This document shows positions 9,354-17,563 of a DNA stretch of 58,100 nucleotides, piece after piece. The stretch's first letter is position 1. Each line of letters opens with the position of its first letter. The notes below the pieces were generated by a model. The model made no database searches. It was given only the letters and a program-made list of their open reading frames with translations, and had not been told where the DNA came from. The DNA is taken from NCBI GenBank assembly GCA_021769425.1, contig JAETSX010000043.1:1-58100 (forward strand). Direction: 5' to 3'. Source of the stretch: Eubacterium sp. GTDB lineage: Bacteria > Bacillota > Clostridia > Lachnospirales > Lachnospiraceae. The position numbers were made by a program, and so were the translations under genes.

Positions 9354-10664
9354 CTATGCAATCGTCACACTCATGTACAATTTATCCATAGCATTGGTTA
9401 CCGTGATTGAATCCGAAACGATTACGGCTTTTTTTGTGTCGCCCTGCTGCACGGTTACATCTGTGTCCGAAAAGCCCTCAATCGCCTGAATTTGTTCCAA
9501 CTGCCGGTGATGGGTGACAATATCAGACCAGAGGGAAATCCTTCCCGCATTATTATTGGGGACGGCACCCAGATATTTTGTATTGAACAGGACGGCAATG
9601 TCATTGCCGATCTGGTCAATCACGCGGATAGTCTGGTTTTCTTTAAATACATCCCCCTGGGTATCCGAAACGGTAACCATGGTATTAATGTCTTTCAATA
9701 CACGGATGTCCGCCCCTACTTTATGGAATACAAATTCCCCGGCTTTTATGGCCTTTTTCAGTTCATTCTGGGTGTATTCCGCTTCCACTGTAAATTCCCC
9801 GTCATAGATACGGTTCTGGCAACTCCGGTTTACTTCGCATCCGGCCAGCGCACCGGCCGTCCAGTACACCAGGCTGCCCGAACCCCACCCTTCGTCTGCG
9901 GTTGTGTTCTTTATGCTGACAACTCCGCAATAATCGGCTTTTGCGTCATCATAAAGGACAAGCTGGAATTTGACGCCCATTTCATCCCGCATCCGTTTCA
10001 CAAAGGAAACAAACAAGGACTTCGTAACTTTGTCTTCTACTGTAATTCCCATAACATGGAACGTATAGCCTTCGATTTTATCCAGATATTCCTGATAAGC
10101 CGCGCCTTCCGTTTCCTCATTTGTACCGCCTTCCAGCGGAATCCCCGCAGACGCTTCCAACGCGGCTTCCCCTTTCCATTTCACGTACTTGTTGGGCTTC
10201 AAACCCTCTGCCTGTGCAACTTTCTGTTCATCCACCACGTTTTGTCCAAGGACGGTCTTCACATCAAACATGGTTTCATCATCTGCATTCACCTGAATTA
10301 CAATTTTCAGGTCATTGCCCCTGGTTCCTCCGTAAAGGGCCTCTGCATACTTATTTGCCGCTTTTGCGCCATTCCCGTTCAGCCTGTACCCGTATAATGT
10401 CCGGGCATTCCGGAACAGGTCACGCATCCCCTTCATTTTCTCATGGGTGTAATCATAGCCAAAAATCTCCATACAGTTTTCCCTGAATTCATCCCGATCC
10501 ACTTCAAAGACTTTTCCTGCGGCTCCCCAGTCCAATTCCAGGGGCATGGTTACGATGCCCCGTTCAGACAGGGACACATCCGCAGAAGCCGCTGAAATAA
10601 AATTGATATATGCGCCGGGCAGCTCCTTATTCTGCGCCGTAAATGTTCCTCCACCTAAGGCCAT
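9354..10664 (-). CDS. xkdK: Contractile tail sheath protein (XkdK)
   Basis: A 436-residue sheath protein starting MALGGGTFTAQNKELPGAYI, the standard opening of XkdK sheaths. It contains GIVTMPLELDWGAAGKVFEV, GYRLNGNGAKAANKYAEALY and a C-terminal IAVLFNTKYLGAVPNNNAGR segment. The sheath establishes that this is a myovirus-type, contractile-tailed prophage. Confidence 0.93.
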   Translation of the reverse strand: MALGGGTFTAQNKELPGAYINFISAASADVSLSERGIVTMPLELDWGAAGKVFEVDRDEFRENCMEIFGYDYTHEKMKGMRDLFRNARTLYGYRLNGNGAKAANKYAEALYGGTRGNDLKIVIQVNADDETMFDVKTVLGQNVVDEQKVAQAEGLKPNKYVKWKGEAALEASAGIPLEGGTNEETEGAAYQEYLDKIEGYTFHVMGITVEDKVTKSLFVSFVKRMRDEMGVKFQLVLYDDAKADYCGVVSIKNTTADEGWGSGSLVYWTAGALAGCEVNRSCQNRIYDGEFTVEAEYTQNELKKAIKAGEFVFHKVGADIRVLKDINTMVTVSDTQGDVFKENQTIRVIDQIGNDIAVLFNTKYLGAVPNNNAGRISLWSDIVTHHRQLEQIQAIEGFSDTDVTVQQGDTKKAVIVSDSITVTNAMDKLYMSVTIA

Positions 10665-10665
10665 G

Positions 10666-10923
10666 CTATTTCACCCTTCCTTTCTTGTATTTTTCCATCA
10701 TCTGTTCTGCCTGTCTTATAGTGTACTGCTCACCAGGCAGCAGAAGGGCTTCTAACAGATCCCTTCTGTCTCGGAACCGCTCTGAATAGACTAACTGTTC
10801 TTTAGAAAACATGTTTTCCGGTTTCTCAGTTTTGCCCGTTTCTGTTTTTTCCAATTTTACCTCTTCTGGTTCCGTTTCTGTTTGTTTTTCCAATGGTTTT
10901 GCTTTTGCCGGCATTTTTATCAC
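10666..10923 (-). CDS. Small hypothetical tail-region protein
   Basis: An 85-residue, highly charged protein (MIKMPAKAKPLEKQTETEPE start; MPAKAK at 10914 is an alternative start). The N-terminal half is low-complexity Lys/Glu/Thr; the C-terminal half (EQLVYSERFRDRRDLLEALL) looks helical and resembles small proteins usually found just upstream of the sheath gene in PBSX-like clusters. It touches the downstream sheath and upstream gene with no gap. Function unknown. Confidence 0.7.
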   Translation of the reverse strand: MIKMPAKAKPLEKQTETEPEEVKLEKTETGKTEKPENMFSKEQLVYSERFRDRRDLLEALLLPGEQYTIRQAEQMMEKYKKGRVK

Positions 10924-11346
10924 CTATCCTTTCGCTGTGATTCCCCCGGCCACTTCTTCCATTGCCGGGAGAGTCTCTTTCTTTTGGACATACACATCAT
11001 AATTTACAAAGAAGTTCAGGATTCCATCTGTCACTTCGCACTTCATCCCTGTGCCCTTCACAAACTTTCCGGACATTTCCAGACATTCCAGGCAGGCAAA
11101 AAGACGCTCCGCCGTTTCGTTGCATTCTGCCCTTTCCCGGCCTTTCCTGGGGAAATACTGGACGCAGAAGAGATTTTCCCGAAGATAGCATTTTCCAAGA
11201 AAGAGGCTGGATGTCGGGTTTATGCAGGAAATAAAAAAGCAAGGCTCTTTTAAGTCCTGCTTTATCTCTTCCATATGAATTTCATAACCATCACCAAATT
11301 CCCCATTCAGGGAAATGCTGACGGCTTCAATGATTGCGTTTATCAT
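10924..11346 (-). CDS. Phage tail terminator/completion-like protein (DUF6838 type)
   Basis: The likely start is the ATG at 11346, which overlaps the TGA of the upstream gene (ATGA) and gives about 140 residues (MINAIIEAVSISLNGEFGDG). The protein has the pattern IKQDLKEPCFFISCINPTSS and FCVQYFPRKG seen in the conserved small gene between the HK97 gp10-like gene and the sheath in Clostridia PBSX-like phages. A longer frame upstream to 11454 exists but overlaps the neighbour by over 100 bases and is not needed. Confidence 0.7.
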   Translation of the reverse strand: MINAIIEAVSISLNGEFGDGYEIHMEEIKQDLKEPCFFISCINPTSSLFLGKCYLRENLFCVQYFPRKGRERAECNETAERLFACLECLEMSGKFVKGTGMKCEVTDGILNFFVNYDVYVQKKETLPAMEEVAGGITAKG

Positions 11347-11816
11347 TGCAGTAAGCTCCTTAAAAATTTTTCCAATTTCTTTTCCAGTACTTTTTGGTTT
11401 TCTTTTTCCAACTCCTTTTCTGTTATTGTCATCATAAAATGCCCTGGAACCCATCCTTTGTGGTCTGGGGTTCTGTGTCCATATTCAACATAAGGCGCAT
11501 ATTCTTTTGAGTTTATAAGATCAATTTTATAAACGCCTCCTTCATTCCTTATCTCCCCGACACTCCAATCTCTCCTTAACCATCCGCCCACTTTTCCTTT
11601 CACTCTATGGCCTTTGTGGACTTGCCCGGTTTTGCACGTATAAGAATCCCCGGAATAATCCCCCACCGGAGTGCGTTTTTTAACTTTTTCTAGTAAACGG
11701 GCAGCAAGTTCCTTGGTACACGCCTGCAGGAACGCATCTGTGTTTTTATTCAGCTTCTCCAGTTCCTTTTGGAACCTCTTCAAATCATTTGCGTTAAAAC
11801 TACCCATTCTTCCCAT
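11343..11816 (-). CDS. HK97 gp10-like tail completion protein
   Basis: A 157-residue basic protein with the gp10 pattern: LAARLLEKVKKRTPVGDYSG followed by LRRDWSVGEI and KEYAPYVEYGHRTPDHKGWV. The TPVG and EYAPYVEYG motifs are family hallmarks. These proteins act at the head-tail joint. It ends in a 4-base overlap with the next gene. Confidence 0.88.
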   Translation of the reverse strand: MGRMGSFNANDLKRFQKELEKLNKNTDAFLQACTKELAARLLEKVKKRTPVGDYSGDSYTCKTGQVHKGHRVKGKVGGWLRRDWSVGEIRNEGGVYKIDLINSKEYAPYVEYGHRTPDHKGWVPGHFMMTITEKELEKENQKVLEKKLEKFLRSLLQ

Positions 11817-11817
11817 G

Positions 11818-12186
11818 CTAAGCCCTCTCTTCCTCCAGTTCCAGAATGATTTCCTGATGGGACTGATACACGGCTGGAACTCCGCTGCTAGTATACTCTG
11901 CTGTAACTCCGTTCTGCGTAACGGTAATTTTGGAATTCGGTTTAATCACGATATCAGGAGATAAAAACAATTTTATTGCTTGCGAAATTGCCGCAGAAGA
12001 CTCTCCTTGGACTGCTGCATTAATTTTTTCAAATGACAGCCTGCAGGGCTGATTTTCTAATACCAGTATATCTTCAAAACCTGTCAGCTTTGTTTTTGCA
12101 TCTTTCACTTTCCTATGCTCATAAACCGTGCAGATTCCGCTGTAAAGGCTTTCTACCGCTTTCCGGTGCATTTTACCCATATCCAT
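11818..12186 (-). CDS. Head closure / minor capsid protein (XkdH-like)
   Basis: The 122-residue protein includes SLYSGICTVYEHRKVKDAKT and ENQPCRLSFEKINAA with a C-terminal beta-rich region (IKPNSKITVTQNGVTAEYTS). It is in the head-closure position between the connector and the gp10-like gene. The pattern resembles XkdH-type minor proteins; the exact family is not certain. Its start shares a base with the preceding stop. Confidence 0.7.
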   Translation of the reverse strand: MDMGKMHRKAVESLYSGICTVYEHRKVKDAKTKLTGFEDILVLENQPCRLSFEKINAAVQGESSAAISQAIKLFLSPDIVIKPNSKITVTQNGVTAEYTSSGVPAVYQSHQEIILELEEERA

Positions 12187-12527
12187 CAGAATCTCACCTT
12201 CCGGTACCGGTTCAGTTGTTTCTGGTAATCTTTCAGAAGCGTCTGGGCATATCCGGAACTTTCTATAGTTCCGAAGCTGGTGCTTGTGTCCCCTTCGCTA
12301 ATAGATTTCACAGCCATGGGGACTGTGCTGTCCCCAAACTGTTCATTGCGGTACAGATCCATTGCCATGCGCACCACGGTATGTTCCAGTCCTTCCGGAA
12401 TCTCTTCCAGATTGCAGTAATTTTTCGCAGTTTCTTCTGCAGCCTGCAGGGCAAATTCCAACAACGGCTCCTGTCCCTCTTCTGAAATCCCCAACAGGTT
12501 TTTCATGGTTTCCAGTTTTCCTTCCAT
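12186..12527 (-). CDS. Head-tail connector (gp6/adaptor-like)
   Basis: A 113-residue helical protein. The segment EETAKNYCNLEEIPEGLEHT and the following VVRMAMDLYRNEQFGD match the phage head-tail connector family that sits under the portal. A later GDTSTSFGTIESSGY is also typical. It lies directly after the capsid gene. Confidence 0.82.
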   Translation of the reverse strand: MEGKLETMKNLLGISEEGQEPLLEFALQAAEETAKNYCNLEEIPEGLEHTVVRMAMDLYRNEQFGDSTVPMAVKSISEGDTSTSFGTIESSGYAQTLLKDYQKQLNRYRKVRF

Positions 12528-12536
12528 TTCCCCTCC

Positions 12537-13538
12537 TTACGCTACCTTATGACGGATTGCAACAATCCTGAGCTGCTTCTTTTCATATACTGGCTTCCAG
12601 TTCTGGGCATTCTGCAGTTCCTCCCTTGTGGGCGTTTCCACATGTTCCCGCACGGTGCCGGTATAAGCAATCCCCCGTGGGTGTAAGATAAACGCTTTCC
12701 GGTTAATCAGATAATCCACACCGCCGCCGGTCTGCTTATCCCTGTCGATTTCAGTGGCTACATGCCCTACCGGGCTGCCATTTCCAAGGGCAATTGCGCC
12801 ATTACCGAACAGGTATGTGGTGTATGTGCCGTCTTTGTCCACTGGACACCCATCATCCACTGTAACCCTCCTATCCTGGTAAGTTTCAAATTCCACTCCC
12901 ACGGAATCCCGTTCTGTGGCAATCAGGTTTTGCTTTTTCAAATATGACTTGGTTGCAGAATGCATCGTAACCCCGGATAGCTGGCTCTGGGCATCCCCCA
13001 GAAGCTGGCAGGCGTCAATAAACGCAGATGCGCTAATTAATTTCCCTGCCGCCGCTGATGCTTTTGTCAAGTCCAGAATATGGTCTTCCATAGGTGTGAC
13101 GGCCGTTCCACCTTCCGGTGTGTATGTACCGAAAATTCCATGCAGAATGGCAATCAGTTCTTTCTGCATATCTCTGGCCCAATAAGCCGCCACCAAATCC
13201 CCAATCGCTTTCATTGGGTCAGAGCCCGCAAGGGATGCGGCAAGGTTGGAGCTGCCCCACATTTTTTGCCTGAGAATAGTGGTGGACACATCTTTGTTGG
13301 AACCGATTTTAGCTGGGGTCATCTTAACATCTTCCAATGTCGGCTCTGAATCTCCGGATAAATCTTCGAAGAACGGCATGTTGTGCGTTCTGGCCGCCTC
13401 GCTTGCCAGGCGGTCAAATTCCGCATTGTTCACCACAATTCCGCACTGGAACAATGCAGACAACTCCATGGTTCTGTTAATGACGTAAGGATTGAATAAT
13501 TCTGGTACAATTACATCTGAAATTTTTGTAATCGGCAT
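12537..13538 (-). CDS. Major capsid protein
   Basis: A 333-residue capsid protein beginning MPITKISDVIVPELFNPYVI. It contains PFFEDLSGDSEPTLEDVKMT, DAQSQLSGVTMHSATKSYL and the end REHVETPTREELQNAQNWKP, a set seen in major capsid proteins of PBSX/SPP1-like heads. It follows the scaffold gene. Length is normal for an unprocessed capsid protein made with a separate scaffold. Confidence 0.9.
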   Translation of the reverse strand: MPITKISDVIVPELFNPYVINRTMELSALFQCGIVVNNAEFDRLASEAARTHNMPFFEDLSGDSEPTLEDVKMTPAKIGSNKDVSTTILRQKMWGSSNLAASLAGSDPMKAIGDLVAAYWARDMQKELIAILHGIFGTYTPEGGTAVTPMEDHILDLTKASAAAGKLISASAFIDACQLLGDAQSQLSGVTMHSATKSYLKKQNLIATERDSVGVEFETYQDRRVTVDDGCPVDKDGTYTTYLFGNGAIALGNGSPVGHVATEIDRDKQTGGGVDYLINRKAFILHPRGIAYTGTVREHVETPTREELQNAQNWKPVYEKKQLRIVAIRHKVA

Positions 13539-13564
13539 ATTCTCACTGTCCTTTCTTTATGTTT

Positions 13565-14176
13565 TTAAATCGTCACCCCGGCAGCAGCGGCCATTTCTTT
13601 AGCCTGCGCCGGGTTTTCCCTCAGCAGCTTCCCTTGTTCGGTTAGGTTGAAGGTTTCTTTTGCAAATGGGTTATTGTTGGGCTTCCCTCCGTTCTGGGGC
13701 TTATAGGAACCTGTATCTTCGCTTTTGAATAAAAACGCTTTCTTTTCCTGCAGGGACTTCACCTGTTCTTCCAGGCCGATAACTTTGCCGTCTTCACTGA
13801 TGACCAGCTTTTCTTTGTCAATCAGCCCAGCAACCAGGTCTTCATCATGCACTTTCCCGTTTACGGCCAGTTTCACCGCATTGGCGATTTTCAGGCTTTT
13901 CAACTCAGATTCATACCGCTCCTTTTCCGCTTTATTATCGTCCTGGAGTTTTTTTATCTGGCCCTGCAATGTTTCATTGTCCCCATTGGACTTTTTCAGC
14001 TCCTCCAACTGCTTATCCCTGGCTTTCACATCCTCTTCCAATGTCTTTTTCGCTTCATTCACTTCATCAAACCTGGATTTTGGGATGAAGCCCTCCAGTT
14101 CCTTTTTGGATGCTTCGGCTGCTTTCTTTGCCAGCTCCTCACTGATGCCGAGGGCTGTAAAATCTTCCTGTTTCAT
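13565..14176 (-). CDS. Capsid scaffolding protein (GP20 family)
   Basis: The start at 14176 is set by AAGGAGG eight bases upstream and gives 203 residues. The protein begins MKQEDFTALGISEELAKKAA, then GFIPKSRFDEVNEAKK, a long coiled coil (Lys/Glu heptads to about residue 110) and a C-terminal tail ending in AAAGVTI. This is the classical phage minor structural GP20 scaffold layout. The frame is open upstream to 14308, but that extension reads through a repeat and a terminator and is rejected. Confidence 0.88.
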   Translation of the reverse strand: MKQEDFTALGISEELAKKAAEASKKELEGFIPKSRFDEVNEAKKTLEEDVKARDKQLEELKKSNGDNETLQGQIKKLQDDNKAEKERYESELKSLKIANAVKLAVNGKVHDEDLVAGLIDKEKLVISEDGKVIGLEEQVKSLQEKKAFLFKSEDTGSYKPQNGGKPNNNPFAKETFNLTEQGKLLRENPAQAKEMAAAAGVTI

Positions 14177-14194
14177 GGTTTCTCCTCCTTCATC

Positions 14195-14322
14195 TTCACT
14201 TTTTGCCCGGTCGTGTCCGGTGATGTCCCGTTCTTTTTCGCCTGCGGTGCTGGAAAGGCGGTTAATACTGCTGCATTTTTGTATAGAAAAAGAGAGCCTG
14301 GAATTCAAGCTCTCTGGTTCTC
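14195..14322. repeat. Direct repeat R1, copy A
   Basis: About 128 bp that match 15969-16097 almost perfectly apart from one transition and a short difference inside the terminator loop. It covers the leader of the scaffold gene and a - strand terminator. See the mosaic-region finding. Confidence 0.95.
14286..14316 (-). terminator. Rho-independent terminator upstream of scaffold
   Basis: On the - strand AGAGAGC pairs with GCTCTCT around an 11-base loop and is followed by TTTTC. It ends the ImmA/Rha transcript and insulates the scaffold gene, which should therefore have its own promoter in the repeat. Confidence 0.7.
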
Positions 14323-14341
14323 TTTATCCTATAACGGGAAA

Positions 14342-14632
14342 CTACGCTATGACTTCTAACAGCATCTTTGCTGCCCGATCTGCCTGTTCTTCATACTGCT
14401 CATTGAATTTACTGTTTACTGTATCTCCTTTATCATAATGCAAATACAGATGGGCCAGTTCATGAGCCAGATTATAATTAATATCTTCTATTGTTGGCAA
14501 CCCTTGCCGGATAGCAATACGGTTCCCTTTTAATCTGGCATCATATGCCTGCAATGGGGCAAATCTTACAATGATTCCTTTAGATGTGGCTAAATGCACT
14601 AATCTTTCAAATACTTTTCCGCTGTCTGCCAT
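14342..14632 (-). CDS. ImmA/IrrE-like metallopeptidase (second copy)
   Basis: The ATG at 14632 has TAGGAGG upstream and gives 96 residues. The HExxH zinc motif is intact (NLAHELAHLYLHYDKGD), followed by a Glu-rich helix (QYEEQADRAAKMLLE) that supplies the third ligand. ImmA-type peptidases cleave phage or ICE repressors. This copy sits inside the structural module, away from the immunity region, which has another ImmA. It overlaps nothing but follows the Rha gene by 14 bases, so the two likely form a unit. Confidence 0.85.
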   Translation of the reverse strand: MADSGKVFERLVHLATSKGIIVRFAPLQAYDARLKGNRIAIRQGLPTIEDINYNLAHELAHLYLHYDKGDTVNSKFNEQYEEQADRAAKMLLEVIA

Positions 14633-14645
14633 TCTGTGCCTCCTA

Positions 14646-15152
14646 TCATGATAAAATATCAATCGTATATTGTTCGTATTCCGGTATTTTTACGAAATCT
14701 TTCGGAAGCGTTATCCCAAACTGTTCACATTGCTGTTTAAACACTTCCGCTATTTTATATGGCGCAGAACCCTGGCTTTTCATAATCCGTTCTGTCACTC
14801 TTCCTAGGTCTGCTACGCTAGAAGCCACCGCCGGATGTAAAGGAGCCAGCAATTTCACTTCCTCCATTTCATGGAACCGGTTTATATAGCGGGCAGTAAA
14901 TTCTGTCCCTTTCTGTCCTGTCATTTTATGGGCTATGAACTCACAACCTTTCTTTGTTACCATAAAACAGGGAAGCGTCTTATTCTGCTCTGAAAGATAA
15001 GTTGATTCTATAAAGAAATCGGAAAGCGCAATATTGCTCTCTCCTAATTGTTCCGCATATCTGCGAATGTCTCGAAGTAATCCCTTATGTTCTTTTCCTA
15101 CCATCCTTGCTACTTCCATGGAAGTAATTGTTGTCTTTGTTAATTCACTCAT
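14646..15152 (-). CDS. rha: Rha family phage regulatory protein
   Basis: A 168-residue protein. The N-terminal Rha domain is clear: TSMEVARMVGKEHKGLLRDI, SDFFIESTYLSEQNKTLPC, FMVTKKGCEFIAHKMTGQKG and FTARYINRFHEME. The C-terminal part is helical and less conserved. Rha proteins are DNA-binding phage regulators, often found in swap-in cassettes. Here it is paired with an ImmA-like peptidase gene directly downstream. Confidence 0.92.
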   Translation of the reverse strand: MSELTKTTITSMEVARMVGKEHKGLLRDIRRYAEQLGESNIALSDFFIESTYLSEQNKTLPCFMVTKKGCEFIAHKMTGQKGTEFTARYINRFHEMEEVKLLAPLHPAVASSVADLGRVTERIMKSQGSAPYKIAEVFKQQCEQFGITLPKDFVKIPEYEQYTIDILS

Positions 15153-15155
15153 ACA

Positions 15156-15359
15156 TTACACCACCTTTTTCGTTTCCAAATCTGCTGCATAATTCAGAGT
15201 AAATTCAAATGCATTACGGAATATCCATTCTTCAACAGCACATAAATATGATTCTAAAGCATTATCCAGCACTTCATATGCATTTCTGACTTTATCCGGC
15301 GCCTGTTCCATATTTTCCCAAAACTCACTGTAAATTTCTTTAAATTCTTTTTCATTCAT
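15156..15359 (-). CDS. Small hypothetical protein with repeat R2 in its 3' half
   Basis: The ATG at 15359 follows AAAAGGAGAA and gives 67 residues: MNEKEFKEIYSEFWENMEQA and then a region encoded by repeat R2 (YLCAVEEWIFRNAFEFTLNY). Small acidic proteins of this kind are common in Clostridia mobile elements; function unknown. The second copy of R2, at 17862-17972, has lost this gene's 5' half. Confidence 0.65.
   Translation of the reverse strand: MNEKEFKEIYSEFWENMEQAPDKVRNAYEVLDNALESYLCAVEEWIFRNAFEFTLNYAADLETKKVV
15164..15274. repeat. Direct repeat R2, copy A
   Basis: This 111-bp stretch is identical to 17862-17972 except for one base (attctaaagc against atcctaaagc). It encodes the C-terminal half of the small protein at 15156-15359. 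Confidence 0.95.
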
Positions 15360-15478
15360 AATAAAAATTCTCCTTTTAATAAATATTTGCAAGGAGTAAC
15401 ACTCTATGTTAAAATATTTCACAGAGGATATTCCTTGATTTTTTAGAAGTTCGTTTATCTTGGTAGGGTGGCGAACTT

Positions 15479-15655
15479 CTATCTTTTTAGTTGCTTATAG
15501 ACCTCATCTATCCCTTTTCTAATCACATCTGTTTTTGTCAAACCTGTATGTTTACAGCAATATTCCAGTTTTAAAAGGTCATTATCAGACATTCTTATTC
15601 TGGTTTCATGTATTTTAGGGTCTTTTGATGGTGGCCTTCCATTTCTTGGTGACAT
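15479..15655 (-). CDS. Ribbon-helix-helix (CopG-like) regulator
   Basis: A 58-residue protein starting MSPRNGRPPSKDPKIHETRI. The beta strand HETRIRMS, helix A (DNDLLKLEYCCKHTGLT) and helix B (KTDVIRKGIDEVYKQL) fit a ribbon-helix-helix fold. An AAAGGAGG site lies 5 bases before the ATG. The promoter carries two direct repeats matching its own start region (GGTGACA), so autoregulation is likely. Confidence 0.8.
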   Translation of the reverse strand: MSPRNGRPPSKDPKIHETRIRMSDNDLLKLEYCCKHTGLTKTDVIRKGIDEVYKQLKR

Positions 15656-15660
15656 TTAAA

Positions 15661-15716
15661 CCTCCTTTCTTTTTGGTGACACATTTAATATACTATATGG
15701 TGACACATTTAGTCAA
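15661..15716 (-). promoter_or_regulatory. Promoter with duplicated operator for the RHH gene
   Basis: On the - strand: TTGACT (15716-15711), 18-base spacer, TATATT (15692-15687), then AAAGGAGG. The 12-mer AAATGTGTCACC occurs twice, 24 bp apart, once in the spacer and once just after the -10. Direct repeats at this spacing are the usual operator form for RHH autorepressors. Confidence 0.7.
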
Positions 15717-15968
15717 GAGGTTTTTCAAAATTTTTCCACCATGCCATGAAATCTTTAACAAAGCGCTTTATTTCCAGAAACATAACACATTTTCCACGCA
15801 ATGTAAAATACCCTAAAATCCACTGTTGCTAACTATCAATGCTTTCCATCGCTTCCAAGTATCTTTCATTATTTTATAAAGTCCAACACCCATCCAAATT
15901 TTAAAATTATTAAATTTTTATAAACATATAAAGCAGGGTATTTAATCACGCCTTTCATTCTACCCCTT
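15717..15968. other. AT-rich spacer without visible gene
   Basis: No convincing reading frame, hairpin or repeat is seen here. A - strand frame at 15869-16099 runs through repeat R1 and lacks a ribosome site, so it is not called. Confidence 0.6.
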
Positions 15969-16097
15969 TTCACTTTTTGCCCGGTCGTGTCCGGTGATGT
16001 CCCGTTCTTTTTCGCCTGCGGTGCTGGAAAGGCGGTCAATACTGCTGCATTTTTGTATAGAAAAAGAGAGCCTGAGTGTTCAAGCTCTCTGGTTCTC
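15969..16097. repeat. Direct repeat R1, copy B, with - strand terminator
   Basis: Second copy of the scaffold-leader repeat at 14195-14322. It keeps the terminator (AGAGAGC/GCTCTCT followed by TTTTTC on the - strand, 16060-16090) but no scaffold gene follows, so it is a displaced leader. Confidence 0.93.
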
Positions 16098-16138
16098 ATA
16101 TTTTATGTAATACTGGAAATTTCTTTCGTCAATATTTC

Positions 16139-16183
16139 ATGTTCCCATATTATACCATATCAAAAAATACATTGGGACTACAG
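16139..16183. repeat. Repeat R3, copy 1 (diverged)
   Basis: About 45 bp related to 18148-18192 and 18641-18685 (shared pattern ttccc-ata-taccata-caa-aaatacat-ggactac). It lies in the spacer after the membrane-protein gene. Confidence 0.6.
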
Positions 16184-16238
16184 CACGCTGTTTTATGATA
16201 ATGACCACTCACAAATAACAATAAGAAATCAAATATTT

Positions 16239-17150
16239 TTACTCACCTTTCATATCTTCTAATTTTTGCATTACATCATTATAAGCATCTTCTGCAGTAA
16301 ATTCAAACACATCTTCATACATTCCTCTCAATTTCTCTTGATACTTATTTATTCTATTTAACTGTCCACGTTCTGTTTTTAATTTTCTTATCTCATTTAA
16401 CTCTTTCTTAAAAGAACGGCATAACACATCTGCTAATGCCTCACTTTTTATATCCATCAGAGATTGCGAAAAACCGTCTTGCAACGTAATCGGTATTCCT
16501 GCTTTTTTTGCTTGTTCAAGAATCAAAACATGTCTCATAGCTAATTCATGCCTTGACAAAAACGTATCAATATCGGATGTCTCCTGCATGATAGCCAATG
16601 ATTCATCAATAATCCTTATATCATTAGTTATTTGTTGCTCTGTATATAACATTCTCATGCTATTTAAACTTTCCCCATACATAACATTTGTTTTCGCAAC
16701 AGGAGCAACAGAAACTGTTTCATATCCAGTCTTATCAAATTGACTTGCTTCCTGCGGTTCTTCCCGAGGCATAATCTTGATTTCTTCCACAGGAACTCCA
16801 AATATCGTATTATTTTCTGTTTCTTTTTCCACTACGGGATTTTCTGGAGTTTCATCAACAGATTGCACGTATCTTTCTTCTATAAAATCCGGTATCTGTT
16901 CTTCCACTGTAAAATTTACTACTTTCTCACTTTTGGGCATGCCTTTCTTACGAAATACAGATTTAAAACATTTAAAGGAAAGCACTCCAAATCCCGCAAT
17001 CATCAGTAAAAAGATAACAATGATAATCGCCTTTCCCTGCTTAAAATCTGCATACCGCAAAAGCATAGTTAAACTGAATATCCCACCCATACACATCAGC
17101 CCTGCTAATACCGCTGCTACAGCCAATAACCCCTTTTTAATATTTTCCAT
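16239..17150 (-). CDS. Two-helix membrane protein of unknown function
   Basis: A 303-residue protein with two N-terminal membrane segments (about residues 7-30, LLAVAAVLAGLMCMGGIFSL, and 40-60, AIIIVIFLLMIAGFGVLSF), an acidic Pro-rich linker, and a helical cytoplasmic C-terminal half (about 165-303). It has its own ribosome site (GGGCGG). Membrane proteins carried singly by prophages in cargo positions are often superinfection exclusion factors; nothing in the sequence proves that here. Confidence 0.65.
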   Translation of the reverse strand: MENIKKGLLAVAAVLAGLMCMGGIFSLTMLLRYADFKQGKAIIIVIFLLMIAGFGVLSFKCFKSVFRKKGMPKSEKVVNFTVEEQIPDFIEERYVQSVDETPENPVVEKETENNTIFGVPVEEIKIMPREEPQEASQFDKTGYETVSVAPVAKTNVMYGESLNSMRMLYTEQQITNDIRIIDESLAIMQETSDIDTFLSRHELAMRHVLILEQAKKAGIPITLQDGFSQSLMDIKSEALADVLCRSFKKELNEIRKLKTERGQLNRINKYQEKLRGMYEDVFEFTAEDAYNDVMQKLEDMKGE

Positions 17151-17287
17151 TCTTAAATCCGCCCTTTCGTATAATTTATCAAAATTATACTATGGCTGCA
17201 TATGCTCTTCAATATTTTCCTTGCATTTTATCCAGAAACATGGTCTTTTCTGTTTATAATCATCAATGCCTCTATAACTGTCATATT

Positions 17288-17563
17288 TCAATCCCAGTAT
17301 GTCCCGTCCTTGGGGTAGAGTTCCAAAATGTCATAAAAGTTTGGAATGTCAGAAATTGTTCTCCCTTCCTGCAATGCAGTCAAAACTTTAATTTTTTCAT
17401 CAAGTAATTTATCACTGTTTGAATCAAAGAATTGTTCGAATGGCACAAAATTAACTTTCATCAACAAATCATCAATCTTTGCCTTTTTTATTGCGATTTC
17501 ACTCTCTTCTTGGCTCATCCCCCATACATTTACCATATTTTTGATAAATGCCTCTTGGCTCAT
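17288..17563 (-). CDS. Small acidic hypothetical protein; candidate immunity protein
   Basis: A 91-residue protein (MSQEAFIKNMVNVWGMSQEE start) with pI clearly acidic and a compact predicted fold (ILELYPKDGTYWD end). Its ATG overlaps the stop of the gene before it (4 bases), and that gene encodes a toxin-tail-like fragment. Tight coupling to a toxin tail is what an immunity gene would show; this role is an inference only. Confidence 0.55.
   Translation of the reverse strand: MSQEAFIKNMVNVWGMSQEESEIAIKKAKIDDLLMKVNFVPFEQFFDSNSDKLLDEKIKVLTALQEGRTISDIPNFYDILELYPKDGTYWD

Noticed and set aside
9492-10397. Long + strand open frame (about 300 codons) across the sheath gene
   Set aside because: It is antisense to the clear sheath gene, with Phe/His-rich composition and no ribosome site; a shadow frame.
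14177-14308. N-terminal extension of the scaffold gene
   Set aside because: It reads through a repeat and a terminator, and a strong ribosome site marks the ATG at 14176.
15869-16099. - strand frame of 76 codons through repeat R1 copy B
   Set aside because: No ribosome site; it crosses a terminator and only mirrors the leader extension of the scaffold.
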